From contig OU015568.1 in the NCBI GenBank assembly GCA_907165135.1, positions 16,503,208 through 16,567,207 of the forward strand: a stretch of 64,000 bases of DNA. Direction: 5' to 3'. The notes under the pieces were generated by a model. The model saw only the letters and a program-made list of their open reading frames with translations, was not told the DNA's origin and searched no databases. The DNA comes from Oikopleura dioica. Lineage: Eukaryota; Chordata; Appendicularia; Copelata; Oikopleuridae. Positions within the stretch are counted from its first letter, which is position 1. Every line of letters starts with the position of its first letter. Positions 30,375 to 41,067 of this stretch are shown piece after piece. The position numbers were made by a program, and so were the translations under genes.

Positions 30375-32687
30375 ATGAAAAATCTAATAATTGGTTTAAC
30401 AGTTTTTTTCGTCTTTCTCATTTCTTCGGGCGTTCTACTTTATGTCTTTATTGATTTTGGGAATGACGAATTTACCATCAACGAAGATTTGGATCTTGAC
30501 TTTGACAATTTCACGAAGAGTAAAATTGTCACTGTTGAATTAGACGACAAAGGTTATAAAAAGGCGAAATATAAACTAAAAGAATAATCAGAGATGACTG
30601 CGATTTTCACTTCTGATGCATCATTCTCAGATTCAATGGACTTTTGCAGTGAAAAGAATGGAACCCTTGCCTGGAATAGGAAATTGTAAAATTTTTCTAT
30701 TACGGAGACAGACTCCCTTATTTTAAAATTTGCTGATATTCTGGACTAAACCAAAAAATAGAAGTGAATTTCGGATAACCAATAAGATTGCTGTATTTGG
30801 CCTACCGGCCAATCAAAACCATGATCCATTAAATCACTTCCATTTTTCGGTTTTGCCCGATAAATTCTTGAGTTAGGGTTAGAGTGGTCTCCGTTTGCCC
30901 AAGTCGCCGTTTGCCCAAGTCGCCGTCTACCCAAGATCGCCGTTTGCCCAACTTGGGCAGACGGAGACTTGGGCAAACGGCGATCTTAGGCAGACGGCGA
31001 TCAAATTGAAAATATAATCATAATTCAATTCAAAGAAATTAATTATGAAATCAAAATTAGCAGGATAGGATAGATTTTAAGTGGTAAAGTTAAATCGCTA
31101 GTTTTACGTCCGAGGCCTACACATTGAGGAAACGATGGATGCGCCGAGTCCTCACAAGCGCTAATCCCCAACTTGGTTGAATTGATGGTTTCCCATATTG
31201 CTGTTTCTTGTGATTCATTTTCGGTCCGTTCTATTTTTGGAATTGCTTCTGATTGAAACTGAGGGAAAACAGTCATTGTGAGAAGTGAGAAAAAGGGAAA
31301 AACTGATGAAACACTTCCCAAAACCTCCGGGAGACGGACGGTGCCGGAACCAAATTGGTACCCGGTACCAAAGTCAAGCATATTTTCTGGCTCATCTAAA
31401 AACTAATGTCCGCTCCGCGGCTGCAGTGTGAGGAAACTCTATTTATGGAACGAATATGGAGACATGTTTGAAATCCCGGGTAAAGGCTCGCTTTCACCGG
31501 TACCTAATGACCGACCGAATATACTTCAAGTATAATGAATGATTAACTCTTCCGGGAATAGTTTATTAGGACTTTTATTGAGAATTTAGCGACTTTCATA
31601 ATTAAACCATCCATTACGAAGGCTCTTCGTTAACAATGTAAACGATGTCATAATTCGGAAAGCTTCCGTAGAGTCCACGATACTGTTTTTTCATTTCGTC
31701 TCTTATTTATGTGTTTATGCTCAAGAATTTATTCGAAAATCGGATACAACTATTGAAAAACAATATAAGAAAATTGTGGTGGTCTTGTCAAGGATCCACG
31801 GTTAATAACCGTTCAAAAGACATCACAGGACAACCTTTGTTTTCACCTGAAAGTCTCTGCAAATCAGAGCGCAACCAGCAGACTAAGTGATGATAATGAA
31901 ATTGTCGCCTTACTTCTATCATTTTATGATCAATTAAAAAAATTCACATCGCCGTTTGCCTAAGATCTCCGTCTGCCCAAGTTGGGCAAACGGCGACTTG
32001 GGCAGACGGCGACTTGGGCAAACGGCGACTTGGGCAAACGGAGACCACTCTTAGGGTTAGGTTCGTAGTGATGGTTTTACATGATGAAAAAAGAGTCACG
32101 AAAATCTCTGACTTTTCTGAAGAAGATATTCCCTATTGGATCAATATTAGTGCGAGAACAAACTTTTCGGACAAGAATCTTGAACCTGAATATAAAAAGG
32201 TAAGCTTTTTGTTTGATTTTTAATTGAATTTTTAATAATAAAGCATCAAAATTTGGTCTCTCAAACTGGGGGACATGTTGGTCTGGCAATTTATTCACCA
32301 ACTGAGTCCTGCATTTTTATATTCGCCGATATCTGGACAAATATTGGAGCCAACTACCAATTCGTCTGCCAGAACCAAATATTCGACGAGGAAGGGAGGG
32401 TGATAATAATAAACGACAGCTCAATCAGCTGCGAAATGCTGAAAATCAACAAGACCTTCTTCGACGAGTTCAATTTGTGGAACAAAGACTTCTTGAACAT
32501 TTCCTGGATAATCGATAATAAAGAAAAGCAGCCTTATTCGTACAGACTGCTCCTTGGATTTAAAACAGCCCTGATGTCGAAGAACAGACCGGCTTTCTGC
32601 AGTGCTCACCAAAAATCATTCCTCAAGGAATCCTTTGGGTGTCTTCAAGAGATTCTTATGTCTCGGCTGAAAATAATTATGAGTTAG
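30375..32687 (+). CDS. Signal-anchored protein of unknown function, three exons
   Basis: Not recognised. Exon 1 (30375-30519) encodes a start followed by a hydrophobic anchor (LIIGLTVFFVFLISSGVLLY) and an acidic Asp/Glu/Asn-rich stretch. Exon 2 (32069-32199) begins after acceptor CGTAG and reads MVLHDEKRVTKISDF. Exon 3 (32244-32687) follows a 44-nt GT-AG intron and contains QTGGHVGLAIYSP and several Cys (FVCQNQ, SISCEM, AFCSAH, FGCLQE), suggesting a disulfide-bonded lumenal or extracellular domain. Exon sizes sum to 239 codons plus stop, with phase preserved. The exon 1-2 junction is inferred; if wrong, exon 1 reads on to a stop at 30587 as a 70-residue protein. Intron 1 holds MITE family B and a 1.17-kb transposon. 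Confidence 0.55.
30881..32051. mobile_element. TIR transposon inserted in a TTAGGG-like site, 1171 bp
   Basis: Ends AGAGTGGTCTCCGTTTGCCC and GGGCAAACGGAGACCACTCT are perfect inverted repeats, extended by multiple GCCGTTTGCCCAAGTC subrepeats in the arms. Both sides carry TAGGGTT as a 7-bp target duplication. No long ORF, so it is non-autonomous. It occupies intron 1 of the signal-anchored gene. Confidence 0.65.
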
Positions 32688-32913
32688 TAGATAATTTTAC
32701 GGAATGAAAATTACCATAGGACCCCCTTAAGTTGTTGTTAAATCATGCCCCATTTGCTCCTTAGCTTTTGATACAATTGTAAAGCGTACCCCTGTATTCT
32801 CAAAATGGTGAAAATGACGACGTGACAAAGTAAAGATGACTCATTTGCAATGTCACGTCGTCATTTTCAACACTTTGAAAATATAGGGGTATGTTATATC
32901 AAAAATAAGGGAT

Positions 32914-33064
32914 GGTGTCTGGAACCGACAAAAAATTTCGACAAAATTTGCGTAGGCGGCTACTCGGCTGCTGATTGGCCGGTTTGCTGAATCTAGGCTT
33001 CTGATTGGTTGAAAATTTCCACGCAAAATTTGTCGAAATTTTTTTGTCGGTTCCAGAGACCTCC
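32914..33064. repeat. MITE family C (GGTGTCTGGAACCGAC ends)
   Basis: GGTGTCTGGAACCGACAAAA pairs with TTTTGTCGGTTCCAGAGACC; the centre contains CTGATTGGCCGG. Two further copies lie at 47119-47232 and 48480-48620, all about 115-150 bp. Confidence 0.6.
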
Positions 33065-33914
33065 CCAAAAATAAGGGGGCAAATGGGAAAAGATTAAACA
33101 ATAATGTTATGGAAAAATCGTTGATGACACCCTTAAAGGGGGCCCTCTGGTAGTAGACCATTTAGTTCTCCAGCCATCTGCATTATTGATTCCTGAAAAA
33201 TTCGACTGTTCTTGTTTCTGAAAAATAAAATCTTTAATTTTCGACGTGTACTCCAGCTACAGTAATAAAGTCTTCCAGGTAGAGCCGAGGATTTGCAATC
33301 TTCCCCGGCGGTCAATATCTAATTAAAACTTCACCTTTGAGAACCACCGAAATGAATTAATCCGGCCTCAATTTCTCCGCGATGCGTCGTTGTTTATACA
33401 GAACTAAACAACTCGAGAAGGCGCAAACGGCAACAAGCAAAAAAAGACGACTGAGATTGAACAGAGATTGAGTCACGTGAGTCACGTTGGAGCAGCTTGT
33501 TGTGAAACGTAGCGACGATTTCGCTAAGTAGGGCCGCAGAGCACTAAGTGCTTATTTTTAATATCTTTTGAGCTCTTATAAATATCAATGATCAATCCTC
33601 CCAATTTGGGTCACAATCGGACTCAACCAAAAAATATCAACTTGCTGAAATTCAAGAAGGTTAAAAGACATGAGCTAAGGTCTACGGATTCTCTTTTTTA
33701 AGCTGACAACGCGAAAAGGACAACTGATTGAAAACAATATTTGAGCAAATAATTGATAAAAAGATTCGTTTCATGAGGGGTCAATTGAAATCCTTTAGTA
33801 CGGCTTAAAGTTTTTGGTTAGTCCAAAGCCCGGGCCGAAGGGTTAGGGTTGGCCTTCAAAAGCTTAACCCTAACCCTACCTGCCGACTGAAAAATTAGAG
33901 AGGCTGCAGAAATC

Positions 33915-34603
33915 GGTTACACGACGTTTTCAGCATACCGACGTTTTCAGCAACCGACGTTTTCAGCAAACCGACGAATTCAGCAGCGCTGAAAATGTCG
34001 GTATGCTGAAAACGTCGGTTTGCTGAAAACGTCGTTTTCACCTGAAAACGCGTGGGCGTTTGCAGTGGCGAAATTTTCAAACAAACGGATCTAAAGATGA
34101 CGTTCTCGGAATTTAATTGGCTAATTAAAAGTTTAAAGCATTTCTAAATGAGTCATTAAAAATTCATTATTTTGAAAAAGTAATAAGAATAAGCCAAATA
34201 TCTTTTTAATACATAATTATCATAATAATCATAGTCACCAGTTAATTAACAATATTAACGTATTATTCAGTTTCGTGAATATGCTTTTAAAACATTGAAA
34301 ATAATGATAAATCAATATTTTAAAGGATAAGAATAATAATTTTATTAAATATAATCTTTTGTAACTGATTCATTAATATTACATCGATTTTATGTTATTT
34401 AACGATTTACGGAAACATCTTTTCAGATGAAGTTTGATAAAATGGTTGCCTCTCTAAACGCCTACGCGTTTTCAGGTGAAAAACGACGTTTTCAGCAAAC
34501 CGACGTTTTCAGCAAACCGACGAATTCAGCAGCGCTGAAAATGTCGGTATGCTGAAAACGTCGGTTGCTGAAAACGTCGGTATGCTGAAAACGTCGTGTA
34601 ACC
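33915..34603. mobile_element. Mutator-like non-autonomous element, 689 bp with repeat-built TIRs
   Basis: GGTTACACGACGTTTTCAGC at the left and the reverse complement ending GACGTCGTGTAACC-type sequence at the right. The target duplication is GCAGAAATC (9 bp: 33906-33914 and 34604-34612). Each arm of about 150 bp is itself made of alternating CGACGTTTTCAGCAAAC units and their inverses around GAATTCAGCAGCGCTGAA. Long TIRs plus a 9-bp duplication fit the MULE class. The AT-rich centre has no ORF. Confidence 0.65.
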
Positions 34604-34612
34604 GCAGAAATC

Positions 34613-35480
34613 GACAATTTTCGGCCAAAAGTAAACCGAAAATTTTGGACCAATAAGATTTAAGTATTCGTCGTGTTGGCGAATCAGATTTCAGAAAAAG
34701 GTCTTTTTGAATAATGCCTACTGTAAAGGACTTACAGTTAGGGGTTAGAGTTGGCGTTAAAAAGCTTAACCCTAACCCTAACCGAAAGCCCTACACGGTA
34801 GGCATTTTTCAAAAAACCTATTTTTTGCAAAATTATTTCTGAAGTCTGATTGGCCATCTGGCCGTTTGTTGAAATCTTATTGGTCAAAAATTTTCTGAAG
34901 ACTTTTGGCCGAAACTTGCCGATTTCCGCACCCTCCCTAATTTTCCAGTCGGCTTTTGATGTGAAATCAACTTTCTGAAAGAGAATAAGGGTGTCACTAT
35001 GTTTATTTTTTATCGGGAGAGTATTCCCTGAAAAAGGTCCTCTTCTGACCTTATAGATTCTCTACAATAAATTTTGATGATGAATATCAACCATGGTCAA
35101 AAGCGGCTATTTTTATTGTGTACTTTTCGATTTCTATTTTTGACACGATGATTTATGGATGTAACCATTAGCGCGTTAAGAGTTAACGATGGGAAGCACC
35201 AATTCAAATTGCAAAGCCTATTTTTATACCAAACTCGAAGGCGATCAGAAAAATTAAAAGCAGCGTAGAAAGATGAATTCTCGGAGAAACAACGTTTTCA
35301 AGGGGCGGCTGAATTTTTGAAAAACTCGGAGAAAAGAAACGGTTTTGCGAAAAAATGTGAAAAATAATTATTGGTAAAAATCATTTTTATGAGCTCCAGT
35401 CAAAAACTATAAAATCCTTTCTCACTTGTTGAAAAGGAACCTAGTCATTTTCGATAGCTAAAAGTAGAAAAAGGAAGAAA
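34613..35480. other. Intergenic region upstream of the Ras-like gene
   Basis: Contains AATCAGATTT/CCAATAAGATT-type repeat fragments and a TTAACCCTAACCCTAACC telomere-like run near 34765-34785, bounded by inverted TGCCTAC / GTAGGCA. No supported exon. The last 100 bp upstream of 35481 is purine-rich leader. Confidence 0.4.
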
Positions 35481-36945
35481 ATGACGAATTCCAGAGCAAA
35501 ACCGAGAATAAGACATAGCAAGACCGGGAAGAGCGAGAATCAAAATCCAATTCATATTACAATAGTTGGAGCTCCAAAAGTGGGGAAATCGGCACTAGCG
35601 GTTCGACTTTTGACAAACAGATTTATCGGGTAAGAATTGAATTTCTTGAGTTTTTCTTTGGGAAGCTCCTTCCTGGGCTTGGTAACCTGTGGACGAAACC
35701 TAAGTCAGGGCCTAAAAGAGCTTGGATGAAAAGCCGCAAAGCGGTTTTTTGAAAGACAAAGCCGCAGAGCGGCTTCGCCAAAACAAAGAATTGATAAATA
35801 TTGATCAAAAATAATTTAATACGAATGATCAATTTTTATCAATTTTATTCTTTGCGGCTTCGTTTTTAAAAGCCGCTTCGCGGCTTTTCATTCAAGCTCT
35901 TTCGGATCCTGAGTCACACTCTTAGACTCGAGTACAAGTAGGTTATTGTCAATAACCTCTTGTTTTCAGGGAATACGCGTCGAATGTCACAGGCGTCTAC
36001 GAAAAACTATGGGAAAAGTTTAATAAAAACACGTACTATTCATTAAGGTAAGGTCCAACAATGAGAAATAGCTTAATTTGGGCAAAAATTAAGGACCTGC
36101 GATCTTGGGTCGTAGGATTTTTGTATTCGAAAATTCCACACTCGATTTTTTCAATTATTTCAAGCGCCTTTTAATTAGGCCTTTTATTGAAGTTTTGCAG
36201 AACTAAAATCGACGTGGAAAAGGGTGTAAATATTTGAAGAATGATTTCTCGTTCAGGATCTAAATATCTACACGCCAGGCGACATTTCTTACAATACCAT
36301 GTGGTCCGACGCAGTGTTGTTGGTTTATTCACACAGCGACGCCACTTCGTTGAAAATCGCCACTTGTTTCAGCGAACAAATTGAACGCGCCGCCATCAGC
36401 ATGCGCATTCGCCCGCCGATTATTTGGCTTGTTGGTGAGTTTTTTCCTTAGGTTGACAAAATACAGCTGAAAATGAAAAAGATATGTAAAAATGCAGTAA
36501 TTGAGCTGACACACGTATGCTCCGACAAATTTTCGAAAGCTTATATCGCGTAATTTCGCCGTGGCTTTTTGTGATAAGCCCCAACAAGTGCTAGAATTTC
36601 GCCCAGTGTGTCAACTTTCACATCTTTTCTCGAAAGCGAAATGCGGCAATTTGGGTTCTTTTCAATTTTTCAGGAAACAAATCAGATCGCGGAAACCTTA
36701 AAAATCACATCGACCACCACAGCCTTCAGCACGAATGCGACGGTTTCAGCGACATCAGCGTCAAAGAAGACGCCCCGACTGAAATTCTGAAAATGATCGA
36801 CGACATCGTTTCTATCACAATCAAGCGAAAAATCCAGTGCCAGTACAAATCCTCCAACACGAATCTGAGCTCGCCGGTGCCGATGCCCAGGAGATCAAAA
36901 GTTTTGACGCTTTGCACACCATTGAGAGGCAGTTTCCGGCGCTAA
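35481..36945 (+). CDS. Ras-like small GTPase (divergent), five exons
   Basis: Exons 35481-35629, 35970-36047, 36201-36225, 36257-36434 and 36674-36945 sum to 702 nt, 233 residues, with all phases consistent. After a basic N-terminal extension the P-loop GAPKVGKSALAVRL (G1) is complete and LVGNKSD (G4) binds guanine. The G3 position, normally DTAG, reads YTPG, and no clear SAK (G5) is seen, so GTP hydrolysis may be altered. The C-terminus is basic (RRSKVLTLCTPLRGSFRR) without a terminal CAAX box, which recalls the RERG/RASL/Rad-type branches. Intron 3 is only 31 nt; intron 1 contains MITE family A. Convergent with the small membrane peptide gene, whose stop is 40 nt away. Confidence 0.75.
35683..35912. 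repeat. Hairpin MITE family A in Ras-like gene intron 1
   Basis: AACCTGTGGACGAAACCTAA at the left, hairpins AAAAGCCGCAAAGCGGTTTT and AAAGCCGCAGAGCGGCTTCG, then the inverted half GAAGC/AAAAGCCGCTTCGCGGCTTT. Canonical splice sites lie outside the element (35630 and 35969). Confidence 0.55.
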
Positions 36946-36984
36946 AAGGTAACCCAAAATATAATTGATTTTTTAAAAATATAT

Positions 36985-37241
36985 TCAGGCGCAAAAAGAA
37001 CAGAGGCTCCTTTTCAAAGTTGTTTTGGAAGTAAAAATCTTCATTTCGCCGACACCGGACTTTTCGCTTTTTGCATAAATGGAATCACTCGTCTCTTCGC
37101 TGTTGTTTTCTTCTCCGACAAAACTGTTAAAATAAATATTAATTAATTAGAAAAAATAAGTTTACTTTTCAAATGGACGCCAAAAACGATCAGCGCGAGA
37201 ATAAAAATTCCGATAAAAATGGCCGTCGGAATTGCGATCAT
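36985..37241 (-). CDS. Small single-pass membrane peptide, two exons
   Basis: Exon 1 (37241..37166) encodes MIAIPTAIFIGIFILALIVF followed by GVHLK, a textbook transmembrane helix with a basic stop-transfer. A GTAAAC donor starts a short AT-rich intron. Two acceptors fit phase: CGGAG| at 37113 gives a hydrophilic tail ending in CSFCA (stop at 36985), while AACAG| at 37124 gives a basic tail ending SPVSAK. I favour the former because it is longer and more protein-like. Total about 65-70 residues. No homologue recognised. Confidence 0.45.
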
Positions 37242-37866
37242 TTTCTCTTCAAAACTAAATTGTAGAAAAAGTCGATGAATTCGTGTTTGTCCATTTTCAG
37301 AGGAAAGTTGAAGGTTTTTGACGCGCTGTTTTTATGCATTGATGGCAGATGCGACGAGATCAAGATATTTTTGTAGTTTTAATGAAATCATGGAGGAGAA
37401 TTATTGTATTTTTAAACTGCGGATTCCAATTTTAACGCTTGAACGCACGTTTGAAAAGTTTCGCTGAACGCATATTGCGCAGATTTCTGCGCAGTGCCTT
37501 TGAAGGGTTCTAGCGTCGACTTATTAAAAGATTTTAGAATATTGAACATACCTGATTAAAGTTGAGACGCTTGGCGACAAGAAAAATATAGTTTTGAGTC
37601 CTAACCCTAACCTTAACCTAGCTTAAACAGGTGATTTCGAGTACTACCCAAAAATATGCCATTTTCTCAAGTTTGATCGAATCAAATGCAAAAGAAGGTA
37701 TTATTTTAAGAATAAGTCGTCATTTTGATCTTTTTAAGAGGTAAGCTTTTACTAAAATTTAAATAAACCATGAAAAAATAACTGATTTCGTCAAAAAGAG
37801 TCAGTTTACTTGTAAAATTTTGAGGATTTGAAATCGACGGAAATTTTCGCTCTGAAGCCAAAATTT

Positions 37867-38292
37867 TTACCTGAGGTAAAAAATTTTTTGATGTTCTTCT
37901 TGGTTTTTTATTGTCGAAGGCAAGTGATAATTGTATATCTGCAAGAACCGCGGAAACAAGTGCGGGACCATGTGGTCCAACAAAAGGTAGACATAAACCT
38001 TTGTCCACAGCAAGGATTCCACGCTAGAAATGAATTCTGGCTTGGCAAATACCAATCGAATGTCAGTCTTTGGCGAGTTGAAGCGTCGATCTTGGTGGTG
38101 CCAAATTTCTAGTTCTTGTCGATCGAGAACGAGATTAGGCGTTTCAGAAAGATCGTCTTCGTGATCATATTCGGTTTCGATGGAAAAATCGCTTGGGAAA
38201 AATATGTTCTCTTCTGGAAATCCGAAATCTTCGTTGATTTCTGGCTCAGAAAGTCTTTGGTAAAGCTCGGAATCAATGTCTGAAACTTGGTA
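37867..38292 (-). CDS. Middle-domain fragment of M16 metallopeptidase
   Basis: Continuation of the M16 gene beyond the MITE. It reads YQVSDIDSELYQRLSEPEIN, then FPSDFSI, LEIWHHQDRRFNSPKTDIRL and a hydrophobic LLWTKVYVYLLLDHM, matching the insulysin linker and start of its third domain (compare P..LWFKQDD.F.LPKA). Similarity fades after DHM and the frame closes at 37867. The second half of an approximately 1000-residue peptidase is not found in the remaining minus-strand sequence, so the gene is 3'-truncated here. Only copy A retains this part; copy B stops just after the duplication junction. Confidence 0.55.
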   Translation of the reverse strand, partial: YQVSDIDSELYQRLSEPEINEDFGFPEENIFFPSDFSIETEYDHEDDLSETPNLVLDRQELEIWHHQDRRFNSPKTDIRLVFAKPEFISSVESLLWTKVYVYLLLDHMVPHLFPRFLQIYNYHLPSTIKNQEEHQKIFYLR

Positions 38293-38645
38293 CAGTGGGT
38301 TGCGCAGGTAGTTGCCCCTTTGCGATTGCCGCTTTGGTTGCCCCTTCGCCCGCGCTTTTTCTATTGGTCGAGAAAATATAATTTTCACCAAAATTTCCAA
38401 ACTTTTTTTGTTTTCTCTATACTCTAGATGCGTTCTAGAGGTCCTAAAACTCCCCTTTCGCCAGAAAAACCACGTGAAGCAAAGAAAAAATCGAGAGTAT
38501 AGAGAAAACAAAAAAAGTTTGGAAATTTTGGTGAAAATTATATTTTTCTCGACCATTGTTTCTTTCTAGACTTGCTCAAAGTGATTGCAGGATTGGTTGA
38601 CCCTTCACCCGCACTTTAGGGGGCAACTACCTGCGCAACCCACTG
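38293..38645. mobile_element. MITE with TA target duplication inserted in M16 gene, copy A
   Basis: TIRs CAGTGGGTTGCGCAGGTAGT and ACTACCTGCGCAACCCACTG are perfect inverted repeats flanked by TA, as for Tc1/mariner-derived MITEs. A long internal foldback (ATTTTCACCAAAATTTCCAA) surrounds the centre. The same insertion is present in copy B (40709-41067), so it predates the duplication. Confidence 0.75.
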
Positions 38646-38772
38646 TAGTTAGTTTGGCTTTTTCGTCGAAACGATCTGTTTGGCCTTTGAAAGTTTTGAA
38701 ATGATCGAAATCAGAAGATTTCTTGGGTGAAGTTCTTGAATAAGCTTCTTGAGCAGTTTCCTGTCGAATTTG

Positions 38773-40240
38773 TCATTTTCCGAAGGTCCCGAAAGAAGAA
38801 AACTTGGATTTTTCCATCAAAAGATCTTCAACAATTCCTCTCGCAAAACTAACATCGCTCACGTGTTCTTTGCTGTGGTATTTTAATTTTTCGCGGAGGA
38901 CGATTTCATTCCAATATCGCGATGAAGGTGGGTTTCTTTTCAGCATTTCGATGTATTCAAATGTCAATGCAAGAACATCTTCCCAGAAATCCAAGCCTTT
39001 GTCAGTAAATCTCAAATCAATAAGGAGAAAAGCTATTCCAGGAGCATAATCTTTAGTGTTTGCTTTCAGTCCATCAATGAAACCTTCTGTTTCTAATTTT
39101 TGAAACAAGGATTTTGGCCCTTTCTCATTGATAAGGCTCGTTATATAAGTTCGAGGACTGATCTTTTTATCTGTTTCTCGCGGTTGCACTTGAAAAATGA
39201 GGCTCATTTTATGTTCACTGGATATTCTTTCAATTCTCGCAATTTTTCCAAGATCTCGTTTTCTGAAAGCCAGATAGAAAATTGGATCCGGCAAGTTCAA
39301 GTCCGGTAAATCGGCAAAAGAATGAAGAACTGCGTTTTCCATCGTGTCGAGAGAGATATTTTTGCTCGAAATGACAAGAGCCATGCCGTTGGAGGAGTAA
39401 TAGCTTTCGTGGAATTTTCGCAGCTTTTGGGCGATTTCAGCGTCTGTCTGATTTTGGCGTAAAGATTCTTCATTTCCAATGAAAACGGAGCTGAGTTGAT
39501 GTTTCGGATTTGAAAGCTTGAAGAAAACTGCGTATTCTTTGAAGCGATCAGCTTGTCGTCTACCAAGCCATTCGGAATTCACCGCTTAATTTTAGTTAAA
39601 AAAATTGCAAAAACGAGTTCTACCGTCTATTTCTTGAGTAATCAGACTTTCATCAAGTTTTGGCGATTTTATAAAATCTGCTAGTCTATCTGCTCCTTCA
39701 AGCACTGCTTCTCCAGGAAGAACATCAAAGAAAAACAGAGTCCGCTTCAAACTAGTCAACGCATTGTTTCTTCCGCCATTTGAATAAACGAAATTCTTGT
39801 AACCAAGTATTTCTGGATAATTTTGGAGGAACGACTCACCATGTGCTCGAGAAAATGAGCCATTCCTTTCATATCACTACGGAAAAATCGACTCGTTAAT
39901 TGAATAAAAGAACTTACGGAGGATCCTCTAGCATTCCAACGGAAATGCCAAGAGAGACGGAATCTTTGACAGCTAAATCATCTTTTACCAGGACCACTTT
40001 CATCCTGTTCTTGAGCTGTAAGTATCGAAATTCTTTCTTATCATTTTCCGCTTTTCCAACATCATCTTTTATCTCAAGAAAAGAAGCGACTCTTTCACGG
40101 TAATTTTCTTCCACCGCTTGTGATAGAACATCGAAAAATAACTGAAGAAGAGTCCATATTTTGGGGTAAGAGGGATTCGCCTGCCCCCAATCCGGCGGGT
40201 GACAAAAATGACCGGACCAAGCGGGTGACAAGCCCAACAC
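38773..40240 (-). pseudogene. M16 metallopeptidase 5' half, copy A (frame-disrupted duplicate)
   Basis: Same exons as copy B: DKKEFRYLQLKNRMKVVLV, the zinc-motif exon, and the long exon beginning NSEWLGRRQADRF. Relative to copy B it lacks one A in the run after the zinc motif (about 39829), which breaks the GMAHFLEHM exon, and lacks bases in two runs near 38815-38825, so the long exon ends prematurely (VEDLLMEKSKF instead of VEDLFDGKNPSF). All differences are in homopolymers, so these may be consensus errors and not true inactivation. It is the copy that joins the downstream middle-domain fragment. Confidence 0.6.
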
Positions 40241-40708
40241 GGCCTAACTGCCCAGCTCTGCGGGGAACAGCGAGGCTAAGTGGGAAATCGCTAATTTATC
40301 GAGGAAAATCATGATCAGAGGGTTGTTGCGACGGTCTAGCTTATCTGCACAAGGTTCACTTTTCGGAGGATCATGAGCATTTTCTGCTTGCTGAATTTTT
40401 ATGCACGAATTTTATACAACAGACCTTTATTGAACCCTGTCGGACATCCTTAATGAATAATTAATCATAATTTATGAACTAAAGACTCAAAATCGTTTAC
40501 TTTAGGAAAACATTCCGATCTCATAATGGCAGACGAAATATAATCCCGTCTTTTACGAATCCTGTGTCGAGGAATAATGGAACAAAGACTTTGGAAGGTC
40601 GTGCTGTTTTCTTAGTCAAAGAAAGTTTAGTCGACTGAGAATGAGAGAGAACGACGATTACGAAGAAAGTCTTTGGTAAAGCTCGGAATCAATGTCTGAA
40701 ACTTGGTA

Positions 40709-41067
40709 CAGTGGGTTGCGCAGGTAGTTGCCCCTTTGCGATTGCCGCTTTGGTTGCCCCTTCGCCCGCGCTTTTTCTATTGGTCGAGAAAAATATAATT
40801 TTCACCAAAATTTCCAAACTTTTTTGTTTTCTCTATACTCTAGATGCGTTCTAGAGCTCCTAAAACTCCCCTTTCGCCAGAAAAAACCACGTGAAGCAAA
40901 GAAAAAAAATCGAGAGTATAGAGAAAACAAAAAAAAAAGTTTGGAAATTTTGGTGAAAATTATATTTTTCTCGACCATTGTTTCTTTCTAGACTTGCTCA
41001 AAGTGATTGCAGGATTGGTTGACCCTTCACCCGCACTTTAGGGGGCAACTACCTGCGCAACCCACTG
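40709..41067. mobile_element. MITE with TA target duplication inserted in M16 gene, copy B
   Basis: Same element and same insertion point as at 38293-38645, with a few homopolymer length differences. On the minus strand the M16 frame KQIVSTKKAKLTT runs into the TIR (VGCAGSCPLKCG) and stops at about 41027 unless the element is spliced out. Confidence 0.75.

Larger units (their letters stand above)
38248..40666. repeat. Tandem segmental duplication, copy A (about 2.42 kb)
   Basis: Nearly identical to 40664-43093 over its whole length, with differences almost entirely single-base changes in homopolymers. The junction between copies lies at AGA (about 40664-40666), where the distal end GATTACGAAGA meets the proximal start AGAAAGTCTTTGG, a 3-bp microhomology. 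The unit covers the M16 5' half, the MITE, the intergenic promoter region and the first 8-9 codons of the PLAC8 gene. Confidence 0.9.

Noticed and set aside
33133-33360. Small minus-strand gene with GLIHFGGSQ-like peptide
   Set aside because: A two-exon reading is possible but start, promoter and homology are lacking; not enough support to call.
36223-36256. GG-AG intron in the Ras-like gene
   Set aside because: Moving the donor 3 nt to GGT|GTAAAT gives a canonical in-phase 31-nt GT-AG intron.
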